Positions 26,070-34,503 of a stretch of DNA of 64,000 nt are shown here, piece after piece. Source of the DNA: Acidisoma silvae (GTDB lineage Bacteria > Pseudomonadota > Alphaproteobacteria > Acetobacterales > Acetobacteraceae); assembly GCF_020618775.1 (NCBI RefSeq), contig NZ_JAESVB010000005.1, positions 124,001 to 188,000 on the forward strand. Reading direction: 5' to 3'. Position 1 is the first letter of the stretch. Every line of letters begins with the position of its first letter. The notes under the pieces are model-generated. The model saw nothing but the letters and a program-made list of their open reading frames with translations, ran no database searches and was not told the DNA's origin. The translations under genes and the position numbers were made by a program.

Positions 26070-27070
26070 GTTCCCGCCATCAGGCTCAGCCCCGCGAGCA
26101 CCGCCTGTCGGCGATCCAAAGCAAAGCGTTCCGTCTCATCCTGGATTTGAGTCAGGGCCTGCCATACCTTACCCCAGCCCTCAAGGGAACGCTGGGCGAG
26201 CAGGCCGGTCTGATGGCTGGACAGCGCCCCGCGCGCGCCTTGGCGCACGACATCCGATATGGCCTGGCGCAGCAGGTCCATGAAGAGGCCGAAACTCTCC
26301 TCGTCCCGCGCCACGCCGTCCGCCACGCTCAGCGCTGCCTGCCCGGTCGGCAAGCTGGCCAGCACGCGATGCACCTCGGCCGCCATGGCCGGCCCGTCAC
26401 CGGCGGCCAGCGTCAGCGCCCGGCCGATGGAGCCTTCGCCCAGCCGCGCCATTTCGGCCCGTTCCTCGACACCGCTCTCCGGCAGGTAGCGGCCCAGCAG
26501 CGTCTCGACATCGGGTTCGGCCAGCGGCGACAGGCGCAGGCGGCGGCAGCGGCTGCGAATGGTCGTCGGCAGCAGGCCGGGCGCGTGGCAGACCAGAAAC
26601 AGCAAAGCGCCGGGCGGCGGCTCTTCCAGCAGTTTCAGCAGCGCATTGGCCGCATTGGTATTCATGTCCTCGGCGCCATCGACGATGACGACGCGATAGC
26701 CGCCCTCGCCCGCCGTGCGCCGCAGGAACTGCGTCACCCCGCGCACTTCGTCGACGACGATGTCGCGGCGCATGCGCTTGGTTTTTTCGTCCGCGCCGCG
26801 TTCCAGCACCATCAGCCCGGCATGGGTGCCGGCGGCGATGCGGCGGAAGACCGGGTCGGCCGGGTCCATCCGCAGATTGGCCTCGGGCGGCAGGCCGCCC
26901 AGCAGGCTGCGCGCGAGGCGGAAGGCGAGCGTCGCCTTGCCGATGCCGCGCGTGCCGGTGATCAGCCAGGCATGGTGCAGCCGTCCGGCAGCGCGCGCGG
27001 TACGCCACAGCTGCTCGGCCGCCGCATGGCCGAGCAGGTCGGGATTATCGCGGGGCGATGGGTAGGTCAG
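26066..27070 (-). CDS. holB: DNA polymerase III delta' subunit, with CTG start
   Basis: About 334 aa if it starts at CTG 27070. The first in-frame ATG (26869) would remove the P-loop, which is plainly coded upstream: G-T-R-G-I-G-K-A-T at about residues 41-49, after DLLGHAAAEQLW and RLHHAWLITG. Between that and an in-frame TGA there is no ATG, GTG or TTG; the only codon in the right place is CTG overlapping the FKBP stop as CTGA. Later parts fit delta': IVDGAEDMNTNAANALLKLLEEPP, LLPTTIRSRCRRLRL. It loads the clamp with tau/gamma and delta. Overlaps metG by 4 bases. Confidence 0.88.
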   Translation of the reverse strand: MTYPSPRDNPDLLGHAAAEQLWRTARAAGRLHHAWLITGTRGIGKATLAFRLARSLLGGLPPEANLRMDPADPVFRRIAAGTHAGLMVLERGADEKTKRMRRDIVVDEVRGVTQFLRRTAGEGGYRVVIVDGAEDMNTNAANALLKLLEEPPPGALLFLVCHAPGLLPTTIRSRCRRLRLSPLAEPDVETLLGRYLPESGVEERAEMARLGEGSIGRALTLAAGDGPAMAAEVHRVLASLPTGQAALSVADGVARDEESFGLFMDLLRQAISDVVRQGARGALSSHQTGLLAQRSLEGWGKVWQALTQIQDETERFALDRRQAVLAGLSLMAGT

Positions 27071-27504
27071 TTCACGCCTATCAGCTTGACGTCAAACATC
27101 AGCGTCGCGCCCGGCGGAATGGTGCCGCCGGCGCCCTGGTCGCCATAACCCTGGTCGGGCGGAATGATCAGCGTGCGCTCACCGCCGACCTTCATGCCGG
27201 CAACGCCCGCATCCCAGCCGGCGATAACCTGGCCATTGCCCAGGACGAAGCTGAAAGGCTGGTTGCGGTCATAGGAACTGTCGAATTTCTGGCCCTTCTG
27301 GCCGTCCTGATACAGCCAGCCGGTGTAATTCACCACGACCGTCTGGCCGGGCTGCGCGACCGGGCCGGTGCCAACGACATCGTCATGTTCCATGACGCCG
27401 TCGGACAGCGTTGTGTAGCCGGCAGGCGCGGCAGCCATGGCGGCAGAGGAAACCGCCATCATCGTCAATCCGGCGAGGGGCAGAAGAAAACGTCGCATGG
27501 GCAT
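27067..27504 (-). CDS. exported FKBP-type peptidyl-prolyl isomerase
   Basis: 145 aa with a signal peptide (RRFLLPLAGLTMMAVSSAAMA). The mature FKBP domain contains VVVNYTGWLYQDG, F-D-S-S, PFSFVLGNGQVIAGWD, GERTLIIPPDQGYGD and IPPGATLMFDVKL. It should fold periplasmic proteins. It starts at ATG 27504, sharing one base with the tmk stop (TAATG), and its stop overlaps the proposed holB start. An isomerase gene in this spot is unusual. Confidence 0.92.
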   Translation of the reverse strand: MPMRRFLLPLAGLTMMAVSSAAMAAAPAGYTTLSDGVMEHDDVVGTGPVAQPGQTVVVNYTGWLYQDGQKGQKFDSSYDRNQPFSFVLGNGQVIAGWDAGVAGMKVGGERTLIIPPDQGYGDQGAGGTIPPGATLMFDVKLIGVN

Positions 27505-28166
27505 TATCCCGTCGTAAGTGATGTTTGCAGCCAGGCCCGGAGCCCGGCCAGAACATGGGCCTGCACGGAGGCCAGCGGTGGCGCGGCATCGGCGACCAGA
27601 AAGCGATCCGGCATGTCCTTGGCCTGCGCCAGAAAGGAGGCCCGGACGCGCTCATGGAAATCGAGCGCCAGACCTTCGAAGCGGCCTTCGTCCGTCGCGG
27701 TATCGGCCAGCCGCCGCTGGCTGCGGCGCAGCCCCTCGGCGGGCGGAATATCCAGCAGGACCGTCAGATCCGGCCAATAATCGCCGACGAAATCCGCATG
27801 CAACTGACGAATAAGCGCGGGCGCAATTCCGCGTCCGCCGCCCTGATAGGCGAGCGTCGAGCCGACATAGCGGTCGCAGAGCACGATCTGGCCCTGGGCC
27901 ACCGCCGGGCGGATGACGCGCGTCATATGCTGCACGCGGGCGGCCGTCATCAGCAGCAGTTCCGAACCCTGATCCCAGACTTCGCCAGCTTCCGACAACA
28001 GCAGCGCCCGCAGCGCCATGCCTTCCGGCGTGCCGCCGGGTTCGCGGGTCGTCAGAATGTCGAACCCGTCGGCGCGCAAAGCTTCGGCAGCGGCGGCGAG
28101 GACAGAGCCTTTGCCGGCGCCGTCACCGCCCTCGAAGACGATAAAGCGGCCGGGCCGACCTGCCAT
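27504..28166 (-). CDS. tmk: thymidylate kinase
   Basis: 220 aa. P-loop F-E-G-G-D-G-A-G-K-G-S near the N-terminus, TTREPGGTPEGMALR, DRYVGSTLAYQGGGRGI (the DRY motif) and LDIPPAEGLRRSQRR in the lid. It phosphorylates dTMP to dTDP. The gene opens the block tmk-FKBP-holB-metG-tatD-MBL, and follows the D,D-carboxypeptidase gene by two bases. Confidence 0.95.
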   Translation of the reverse strand: MAGRPGRFIVFEGGDGAGKGSVLAAAAEALRADGFDILTTREPGGTPEGMALRALLLSEAGEVWDQGSELLLMTAARVQHMTRVIRPAVAQGQIVLCDRYVGSTLAYQGGGRGIAPALIRQLHADFVGDYWPDLTVLLDIPPAEGLRRSQRRLADTATDEGRFEGLALDFHERVRASFLAQAKDMPDRFLVADAAPPLASVQAHVLAGLRAWLQTSLTTG

Positions 28167-28168
28167 GA

Positions 28169-29413
28169 TCAGGCACCCGTGATGAAGTGCTTCAGGCGGG
28201 CCATCGCCCGGCCCGGCAGGCCCAGGCGCGGCACGTCACCGCCAGCCACCAGATCGGCGGTCAGGGTCTGACCGGGCGGAACGCTGGTGCCGCTGAGCGT
28301 GATCTGACCGACTTTCTGGCCGCTGATGACCGGGGCCGGCAGCGGCGCCGGATAATCCACGGCGATCTTGGTCGTATCGCGCCAATTGTTCGGCAGCGTC
28401 ACGGTCAGGCCGGTCTGCACTGTCAGCGGCACGCTTGGAACCTGCCCGAGCCAGACCGGCGCTTGGCTGACAACCTGGCCGGCCGTGAAGACCGGCACGT
28501 CCTGGAAGGTATTATAGGCCCAATCCATCAGGCGCTTCGATTCCGTGACGCGCGAGCTCCAGGTCGGCAGGCCGTTGAGCACGACGATGACGCGCCGGCC
28601 GTTGCGCTCGGTCGAGCCGCATTCGGAATAGCCGCCCTCATCCGTATGACCGGTCTTCAACCCGTCGCCGACACCGGCCGCGACCAGCGGGTTGCGGTTC
28701 TGCTGGGTGATCTTGTTATACGTGAAGGTCTGCTCGCCCGCGTAATGATAATAGTCCGGGAATTCCTTGATGATATGGGTCGCCAGCGTCGCGATATCCC
28801 GCACCGACATGACATGCCCATCCACCGGCCAACCGGACGCGTCCATGTAATGGGTATTGGTCATGCCGAGCTTCTTCGCCTCGGCATTCATCATGGCAAC
28901 GAAAGCATCCTCCGATCCCGCAATGCCTTCGGCCAGGGCGACCGCCGCGTCATTGCCGGAATCGACGAAGATGCCGCGGATCAGATCCTCGATCGTGACC
29001 TGCGTGCCGACCTGCACGAACATGCGGCTGCCGCCCATGTGCCAGGCATGTTCGCTGATGGTGAAGGTTTGGCCCAGCGTCAGCTTGCCTTCCTTCAATT
29101 GCGTGAAGGTGATGTAGATCGTCATCAGCTTGGTGAGCGAAGACGGCGGGCTGGGCGTATCCGCGTCCTTCGTCAGCAGCACCGCGCCGGTATTGAAATC
29201 AATGACGATGGCATGGCCCGCGATCGTGTCGAGCGGGCCGACCGGCGTATCGGCCGGGGCGGATACGACGGCGGTTGCGGTGCCGGGACCGCCATCGTCA
29301 CCGGCGGCGGCCGCCGCTTTCGCGACAGGCTTCTTGCGCTTTGCCCAGGCGGGCACAGCGGCAAGGCTGGAGACGGCAGCGCCGGAAAGAAGCAAAAAGC
29401 GACGAGTATTCAT
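28169..29413 (-). CDS. D-alanyl-D-alanine carboxypeptidase (PBP5/6-type)
   Basis: 414 aa. A signal-like N-terminus (RRFLLLSGAAVSSLAAVPAWA) and a basic/Ala linker come first. Active site: S92-L-T-K95 (SxxK), S152-G-N154, K253-T-G255 (KTG), and a C-terminal PBP5-type beta domain. It trims the terminal D-Ala of pentapeptides in the periplasm and may attach to the membrane by its C-terminal end. ATG 29413 places the signal at the N-terminus. Two bases separate it from tmk, so expression is probably coupled. Confidence 0.93.
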   Translation of the reverse strand: MNTRRFLLLSGAAVSSLAAVPAWAKRKKPVAKAAAAAGDDGGPGTATAVVSAPADTPVGPLDTIAGHAIVIDFNTGAVLLTKDADTPSPPSSLTKLMTIYITFTQLKEGKLTLGQTFTISEHAWHMGGSRMFVQVGTQVTIEDLIRGIFVDSGNDAAVALAEGIAGSEDAFVAMMNAEAKKLGMTNTHYMDASGWPVDGHVMSVRDIATLATHIIKEFPDYYHYAGEQTFTYNKITQQNRNPLVAAGVGDGLKTGHTDEGGYSECGSTERNGRRVIVVLNGLPTWSSRVTESKRLMDWAYNTFQDVPVFTAGQVVSQAPVWLGQVPSVPLTVQTGLTVTLPNNWRDTTKIAVDYPAPLPAPVISGQKVGQITLSGTSVPPGQTLTADLVAGGDVPRLGLPGRAMARLKHFITGA

Positions 29414-29465
29414 GAGGCGGTTCCGATCCGGAGCACGAGCGGGCCTGACTGCCGGCCCGCCCGGC

Positions 29466-30356
29466 TTACTGCACGATAATAGTGGCGTCCACGGCGCCAG
29501 CGGCAAGGCTGGAGGACAACGCCGAATCGGCCTGCGGCACCGTATAATAAGGTCCGCTCTGGACGCCGTAGAGCATGCGCCCTCCCCCTGTGATCGCGAT
29601 CACATGAGCATTTGGTAATCCGGCCAGACGCGCGGATTGGCGATAGGCGTCGTAGCGATGCCCGAAGCTGCCCGACTGAATATAGAGCGCGCCGGGGCTG
29701 GGCGGCAGCTGCGTCACCCGCTCGGGCAGGCGCAAAGGCGGCACCGCCGCGCCGACGGAATCGCTACTGGCACGGTCAGTCTGCACGACGGCGGCACCGC
29801 TGGCAGAGGCGACACCGCTGGGAGGCGCAAGGCTTTCAGCCTGGAAGGTGCCGACCGGCGCGGCCGCGATCTTGATGCCGCCGCCCAGGCTGTCGGCCAA
29901 AGACTGACTGGAATCCTTCTGGATCGTCACCCGCACTTCGGCCAAGCCACCGGCCGGAATGCCCAGCAATTGCGCGGCACGCGGCGTCACCGCCAGGATG
30001 CGGCCGGGATTGGCCGGTCCGCGGTCATTCACCCGCAGCAGGATCTGCCGACCGGTCTGAAGGTTCGTCACCTGCACGATGCAGGGCAGTTGCAGAATCT
30101 GGCTGGCCCCGGTCAGCGCCGCCGCGTCATAGGCCTCGCCGTCCGTCGTCACGGACGGCGCGCCGTCATCGCTATAGACGGAGGCCAGACCGGTGCGGTC
30201 ATAGCCATAATCCTCGCGCGGATAGTACCAGGCACCATTGGCCTGATAGCCGTCGCCGATGACGTAATGCGGGTGCGAGACGACCGGCGGGCCGCTTTTC
30301 ACGCAGCCCGAGACGGCCAGCAGGGCGCCGAGCGCGGCGAGCGGAAGCGGCTTCAT
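29466..30356 (-). CDS. rlpA: RlpA septal-ring lytic transglycosylase, lipoprotein
   Basis: 296 aa. Lipobox VSGC in the signal peptide. A double-psi beta-barrel at about 50-145 has TGLASVYSDDG (replacing the usual YG..F-G), AAALTGASQILQLPCIVQVTNLQTGR and RVNDRGP. A low-complexity linker follows and a SPOR domain at about 222-296 (LYIQSGSFGHRYDAYRQSARLA, VQSGPYYT). SPOR domains bind bare glycan strands at division sites. Its first four bases overlap the MltB-like gene's stop. Confidence 0.92.
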   Translation of the reverse strand: MKPLPLAALGALLAVSGCVKSGPPVVSHPHYVIGDGYQANGAWYYPREDYGYDRTGLASVYSDDGAPSVTTDGEAYDAAALTGASQILQLPCIVQVTNLQTGRQILLRVNDRGPANPGRILAVTPRAAQLLGIPAGGLAEVRVTIQKDSSQSLADSLGGGIKIAAAPVGTFQAESLAPPSGVASASGAAVVQTDRASSDSVGAAVPPLRLPERVTQLPPSPGALYIQSGSFGHRYDAYRQSARLAGLPNAHVIAITGGGRMLYGVQSGPYYTVPQADSALSSSLAAGAVDATIIVQ

Positions 30357-31336
30357 GCGGTGACGAGATTGCCGAGCAGGCCGACCGACAGCGCGTAGAA
30401 GTCGGACGGGTTATAGCGCCGGATCGCCTTGTAATTCGGATAGACCAGATAGGCCGCGCCACCCGCGCCGTCCGGCTGGATGAGACGCGTGGGCAGCGTG
30501 CTGGGCGCGTAGGGGTGGCCCGGCAGGCGGCGCACGCCCATGGACAGAAACTGCGACAGCGGCATGGCCTGATCGGGGTCGATGGCCGGCGCGTCGACGC
30601 CGGGGCCAAGGATAACCTGCTCGCCCCAGGGCAGGCCCTGTTTCCAGCCCGATACGTGCAGGTAATTGCCGATGGAGGCCAGGCTGTCCGGAATATCGGT
30701 CCAGATATTCGGGCGGCCCTGGCCGGAGAAACTCACGGCAAGCTTCAGATAAACGCTGGGCATGAACTGCGGCTGGCCCATGGCCCCGGCATAGGAGCCG
30801 GTCATGCCTTGGGGCGAAACCGCGCCGCTGTCGATGATGCGCAAAGCGGCGATGAGTTCGGAGCGGAAATAAGCCGGGCGATGGCTGGTCCAGCCCAGCG
30901 TCGCCAAAGCCTGCACGACCGAAAATCCGCCGGTATAGCTGCCGTAATTGGTCTCCAGCCCCCAGATGCCGAGGATGACGCCGGGGTCGACACCGTATTC
31001 CGTGCGGATGGCGGCCAGAACCTGCTGGCTCTGCGCGTATTTCTGCTGCCCGGCGGCAACGCGGGCGGTGGACAAACGCTTGGCGGAATACTGCGCCCAG
31101 GTCTGGGTGAATTCGGGCTGGTAATTGTCCAGCCGGATGACGTCGGAATTGGGCTGGAGGCCCACCAGCGCGGCGCGGCGGGTGGCGTAGCTGACCCCCT
31201 GGCCGGCGGCCAGCCGATCAACCTCGACCAGAAAGCTCTGGAAGCTGCCTGTCGCAGCCATGGCCGCCCCTTCGCTGCCCAGAAGCAGCGTTGCGGAAGC
31301 GGCGGGAATCGCATGAAGCAGGGTGCGGCGGCGCAT
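30353..31336 (-). CDS. MltB-type lytic murein transglycosylase
   Basis: 327 aa. N-terminus MRRRTLLHAIPAASATLLLG looks like a signal peptide (Tat-like RRR not followed by a proper FLK). The catalytic Glu is E128 in GIWGLETNYG, family GH103. Other MltB features: GQPQFMPSVYLKLAVSFSG, SLASIGNYLHVSGWKQGLPWG and RRYNPSDFYALSVGLLG. It cuts glycan strands to 1,6-anhydro muropeptides in the periplasm. First of the MltB-RlpA-carboxypeptidase-tmk run; a longer start at 31387 would disrupt the signal peptide. Confidence 0.92.
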   Translation of the reverse strand: MRRRTLLHAIPAASATLLLGSEGAAMAATGSFQSFLVEVDRLAAGQGVSYATRRAALVGLQPNSDVIRLDNYQPEFTQTWAQYSAKRLSTARVAAGQQKYAQSQQVLAAIRTEYGVDPGVILGIWGLETNYGSYTGGFSVVQALATLGWTSHRPAYFRSELIAALRIIDSGAVSPQGMTGSYAGAMGQPQFMPSVYLKLAVSFSGQGRPNIWTDIPDSLASIGNYLHVSGWKQGLPWGEQVILGPGVDAPAIDPDQAMPLSQFLSMGVRRLPGHPYAPSTLPTRLIQPDGAGGAAYLVYPNYKAIRRYNPSDFYALSVGLLGNLVTA

Positions 31337-31510
31337 GCTCGCTCTCTGCCAGAGGCAGCGCCGGCAAGCAACTGACGGGATTGTCACCTGGCCCGGGCCG
31401 ACCGCGAACCGCGATAACTCTGCCCTGCCCGCATCGCCCTTGCGTCCGGCTTTGCGCGCGGCGCATTCTCCGCCGCTTTATGGGCCGAGAAAGGCGTTGG
31501 AGATCAGATA

Positions 31511-32311
31511 ATGGATGGCGAGACGGACGCGCGGCAGATCAGTCTTTACGCGCAGGAGAATTTTCCGGCTTTGCATGCCGCCGGACGGCTGGCTGCCGAG
31601 ACGCTGGACATGATCGCGCCCTTCGTCGTGCCGGGCGTGACGACCGAGCGGCTGGACCAGCTGTGCCATGACTTCATCCTGGATCATAACGCCGTGCCGG
31701 CGCCGCTGAACTATCGCGGCTATCCGAAATCGATCTGCACCTCCATCAATCACGTCGTCTGCCACGGCATTCCGGGTCCGCGAAAGCTGGAAGAGGGCGA
31801 CATCCTGAATATCGACGTAACCGTCATTCTGGACGGCTGGTATGGCGATACCAGCCGCATGTATGCGGCTGGCACGCCCAGCACCAAGTCGAAACGGCTG
31901 ATGGATATCACCTACGAATCGCTCATGCGCGGCATTGCCGTCGCCAAGCCCGGCAATACGCTGGGCGATATCGGCCACGCCATCCAGAGCTTCGTCGAGC
32001 CGCAGCGCCTGAGCGTCGTGCGCGACTTCTGCGGCCACGGCATCGGCCTGCGCTTTCACGAGCCGCCGAATGTCCTGCATTACGGCCGCCCCGGCTCGGG
32101 CACCAAGCTGCGCGCCGGCATGGTCTTCACCATCGAGCCGATGATCAATGGCGGCCGTCCCGAAGTGAAGATTCTGGACGACGGCTGGACCGCCGTGACA
32201 CGGGACCGCACGCTGTCGGCGCAGTTCGAGCATATGATCGGCATTACCGAAACCGGCTGCGAGATTTTCACGCTATCCCCGGCCGGTCATACCAAGCCGC
32301 CTTACGCCTGA
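31511..32311 (+). CDS. map: methionine aminopeptidase, type I
   Basis: 266 aa. Metal ligands visible: D in NIDVTVILDGWYGDTS, H in CGHGIGLRFHEPP, E in TIEPMI, and E in SAQFEHMIGIT; the substrate His is in HGIPGPR. It removes the initiator Met of nascent proteins. Diverges from the MltB-like gene; a hairpin follows the stop. Confidence 0.95.
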   Translation: MDGETDARQISLYAQENFPALHAAGRLAAETLDMIAPFVVPGVTTERLDQLCHDFILDHNAVPAPLNYRGYPKSICTSINHVVCHGIPGPRKLEEGDILNIDVTVILDGWYGDTSRMYAAGTPSTKSKRLMDITYESLMRGIAVAKPGNTLGDIGHAIQSFVEPQRLSVVRDFCGHGIGLRFHEPPNVLHYGRPGSGTKLRAGMVFTIEPMINGGRPEVKILDDGWTAVTRDRTLSAQFEHMIGITETGCEIFTLSPAGHTKPPYA

Positions 32312-32322
32312 GCGACAGCAGA

Positions 32323-32348
32323 CGCGCGCTCCCAGACCGGAGCGCGCG
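32323..32348 (+). terminator. terminator-like hairpin after map
   Basis: Ten-bp stem CGCGCGCTCC (32323-32332) / GGAGCGCGCG (32339-32348), 6-base loop, 11 bases after the map stop. No T-run follows. Confidence 0.6.
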
Positions 32349-32502
32349 CACCGGCCTTGACCGTCACAAAGCCGTTTTCCGGCGCAATCGGAAATTGCTA
32401 CCCCGCCCTCTCCCGCCTATGACCCGAATTTGTCACCTGTCACCGCACCACCGCTAGGGTAAGGCCGGCTGGCCTTTGGTTTCTCTGATTAAGGACTGCT
32501 CT

Positions 32503-33483
32503 ATGCTGGGTGCCTATGCCGCGCGGGAAGGGATTCCCCTCTGTGACTTTCCCCTCGACGGCGACCTGTCCCAGGCGACATGGATCGACCTTCTCAATCC
32601 GACCGAGGAAGAGAAAGCGCGCGTTCAGGCCGCAACCGGGTTAGAGGTTTCGACCGAAGACGAACTGGGCGAGATCGAGACCTCCAGCCGTCTCTTCTAC
32701 GACGGCACGGCGATGTATCTCAGCATGCCGTTGGTCGCGAAAATGGACGGCATGCCGGCCGATGTCCGCCCTATCGGCTTCATCCTCAGCCGGGAAAAGC
32801 TGGTCACCATCCGCTTCAACCGCAGCCGCGCCTTCCACAACTTCCTGGAGTCACAACACCGCAAGCCGATGGAATCGGGCGAGCCGATCGACATCTTCCT
32901 GTCGCTACTGGAAGCGGTCAGCGATCGGATGTCGGACCTTCTCGAGAATATGCGCGACGAACTGGACGCGATCTCGAAGCAGATCTTCAGCGAAGCGGGG
33001 ACCGGCGCGAAGCACGGGCGCAAGCTCGACAACGAATTGCAAAACGTGCTGAAGCGCTTGGGCCGCGCCGCCGACCTTATGTCCAGCATCCGCGACAGCC
33101 TGCTCGGCGTCGGCCGTATCCTGCCCTATGTCGGCCAGATCGCCGCGACCTGGATCGACCGCGAGAACCGCGAACGGCTGAAGTCACTGCGCCAGGACAT
33201 CACCTCGCTCAGCGACTATGACGGCCATCTCAACAACAAGCTGCAATTCCTGCTGGATGCGACGCTGGGCTTCATCAACAACGCCCAGAACAATATCATC
33301 AAGGTTCTGACGGTCGTGTCCGTCGTCGGCGTGCCGCCGACCCTGATCGCCAGCATCTATGGCATGAACTTCAAGGATATTCCCGAACTCAACTGGAGCT
33401 TCGGCTATCCCTACGGCATCACCATGATCGTGCTGTCGGCGGTGCTTCCCATGGTGTGGTTCAAGTTCCGCGGCTGGCTGTAG
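32503..33483 (+). CDS. corA: CorA-type magnesium/cobalt channel
   Basis: 326 aa from ATG 32503, with AAGGA seven bases ahead; a TTG at 32476 is possible. Two C-terminal membrane spans carry the Y-G-M-N signature (ASIYGMNFKDIPEL). The cytoplasmic funnel includes helical LLEAVSDRMSDLLENMRDEL and VLKRLGRAADLMSSIRDSLLG. It forms a pentameric Mg2+ channel in the inner membrane. Confidence 0.92.
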   Translation: MLGAYAAREGIPLCDFPLDGDLSQATWIDLLNPTEEEKARVQAATGLEVSTEDELGEIETSSRLFYDGTAMYLSMPLVAKMDGMPADVRPIGFILSREKLVTIRFNRSRAFHNFLESQHRKPMESGEPIDIFLSLLEAVSDRMSDLLENMRDELDAISKQIFSEAGTGAKHGRKLDNELQNVLKRLGRAADLMSSIRDSLLGVGRILPYVGQIAATWIDRENRERLKSLRQDITSLSDYDGHLNNKLQFLLDATLGFINNAQNNIIKVLTVVSVVGVPPTLIASIYGMNFKDIPELNWSFGYPYGITMIVLSAVLPMVWFKFRGWL

Positions 33484-33529
33484 CGCGCCGAGAGTCCGTC
33501 AGAGCGCTTCCGGTTTTCACTTAAACGTC

Positions 33530-33602
33530 GTCATTGCCGCGAAGGCGGGAATCTTCTTTGCGACAGCCTGGGCAAGAAGATGCCCGCCTTCGCGGGCATG
33601 AC
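33530..33602. repeat. intergenic inverted repeat, type A
   Basis: A palindromic unit of 73 bp: left end GTCATTGCCGCGAAGGCGGG, right end CCCGCCTTCGCGGGCATGAC. The arms match over about 22 of 25 positions and the inner ends also pair (TTCTT / AAGAA). It follows corA. It has the GTCAT..ATGAC ends seen in the longer repeats at 39362, 47665, 49847 and 59427, but a different interior. Confidence 0.75.
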
Positions 33603-33637
33603 GGTTAGGGAGACGCTTCTCTCTAAACCTGAAACGT

Positions 33638-34492
33638 TCAGCCGGCTGGCGGACGCCGGTGATCACGGTCCGCCATCAGCCTGTGCAGCACCGGCTCGAT
33701 CGTTTCGGCGATCATGGCCATGCCCTGCGCGTCCGGATGCAGCGCGACACTGTTCACTGTCGCCGTTGTCACGCCCGGCTCGTGGCTGGCCGTCACCGCC
33801 TGATGCGGGTCCAGATACAGCGCCCGGTTGAGATGGCCGTCCCGGTAGAACAGGCCGCCGACATTCATGAAGGTGACGTACGGACGGTCACGGTAGGACG
33901 ACGCCAGCATGGCATTCAGCGCTTCGGTATTCTGCGTGATCCAGGGCGAGCGCTCGCTGGGCAGCACCGCCAGCAGCAGGATCTGCGTATTGGGCAGCTT
34001 TTGCCGCAGCATATGGACGATGGAATTGATGCCGGCGAAGCTCTTTTCCGCGTTCCAGTGGACATGGCCGAAGTTATTGGCGCCGACCAGCAACACCAGC
34101 GCGCGCGGGTTCAGCCCCGCGACCTCGCCATGGTCCAGCCGCCAGATGACGCTGGCCGTGGTATCGCCGCGAAAGCCCATATTGACGGCCTCGCGGTCGC
34201 CATAGAAGCGGTTCCAGATCGGGCGGTAATCGGCGAAAGGCTCGGGCCCCGCCAGTTCCCAGTTCTGGGTGATCGAGTCGCCCAGCCAGATCAGGTTCAC
34301 ATGGCCCTGACGCACACGCTCCAGGCTGTGCTCGAACCGCTGCCGCCACCAGGGCAATTCCATCCGGCCGATGGGCGCGGTCGCGAGATCGACCGCCGGT
34401 CGGGCCGGAGTCGCCGCCGGTTCCGCCGCCTTCACCGGTGCGGCGAAGGCCAGGGGCAGACAGAGGCTGGCTGCCAGAATCCACCGTTTCAT
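33638..34492 (-). CDS. exported SGNH/GDSL hydrolase
   Basis: 284 aa with a signal peptide (MKRWILAASLCLPLAFAAPVKA). Block I L-G-D-S-I-T (Ser73), block II G in NMGFRGDTTA, block III G-A-N-N (137-140), block V H in ALHPDAQGMAMI. The set matches PAF-acetylhydrolase-like GDSL esterases with the QNWELAGPEPF stretch. Likely periplasmic; substrate unknown, possibly acylated polysaccharide. ATG 34492 fits the signal; an earlier in-frame ATG at 34555 would mask it. It follows uppP by 11 bp on the same strand. Confidence 0.88.
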   Translation of the reverse strand: MKRWILAASLCLPLAFAAPVKAAEPAATPARPAVDLATAPIGRMELPWWRQRFEHSLERVRQGHVNLIWLGDSITQNWELAGPEPFADYRPIWNRFYGDREAVNMGFRGDTTASVIWRLDHGEVAGLNPRALVLLVGANNFGHVHWNAEKSFAGINSIVHMLRQKLPNTQILLLAVLPSERSPWITQNTEALNAMLASSYRDRPYVTFMNVGGLFYRDGHLNRALYLDPHQAVTASHEPGVTTATVNSVALHPDAQGMAMIAETIEPVLHRLMADRDHRRPPAG

Positions 34493-34503
34493 GAGACGCG
34501 TCT

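Noticed and set aside
24648-26150. 500-codon open frame on the plus strand opposite metG
   Set aside because: Its protein is rich in Arg/Gly/Asp/His without any domain; metG on the other strand is fully supported. Long antisense frames are expected at this GC.
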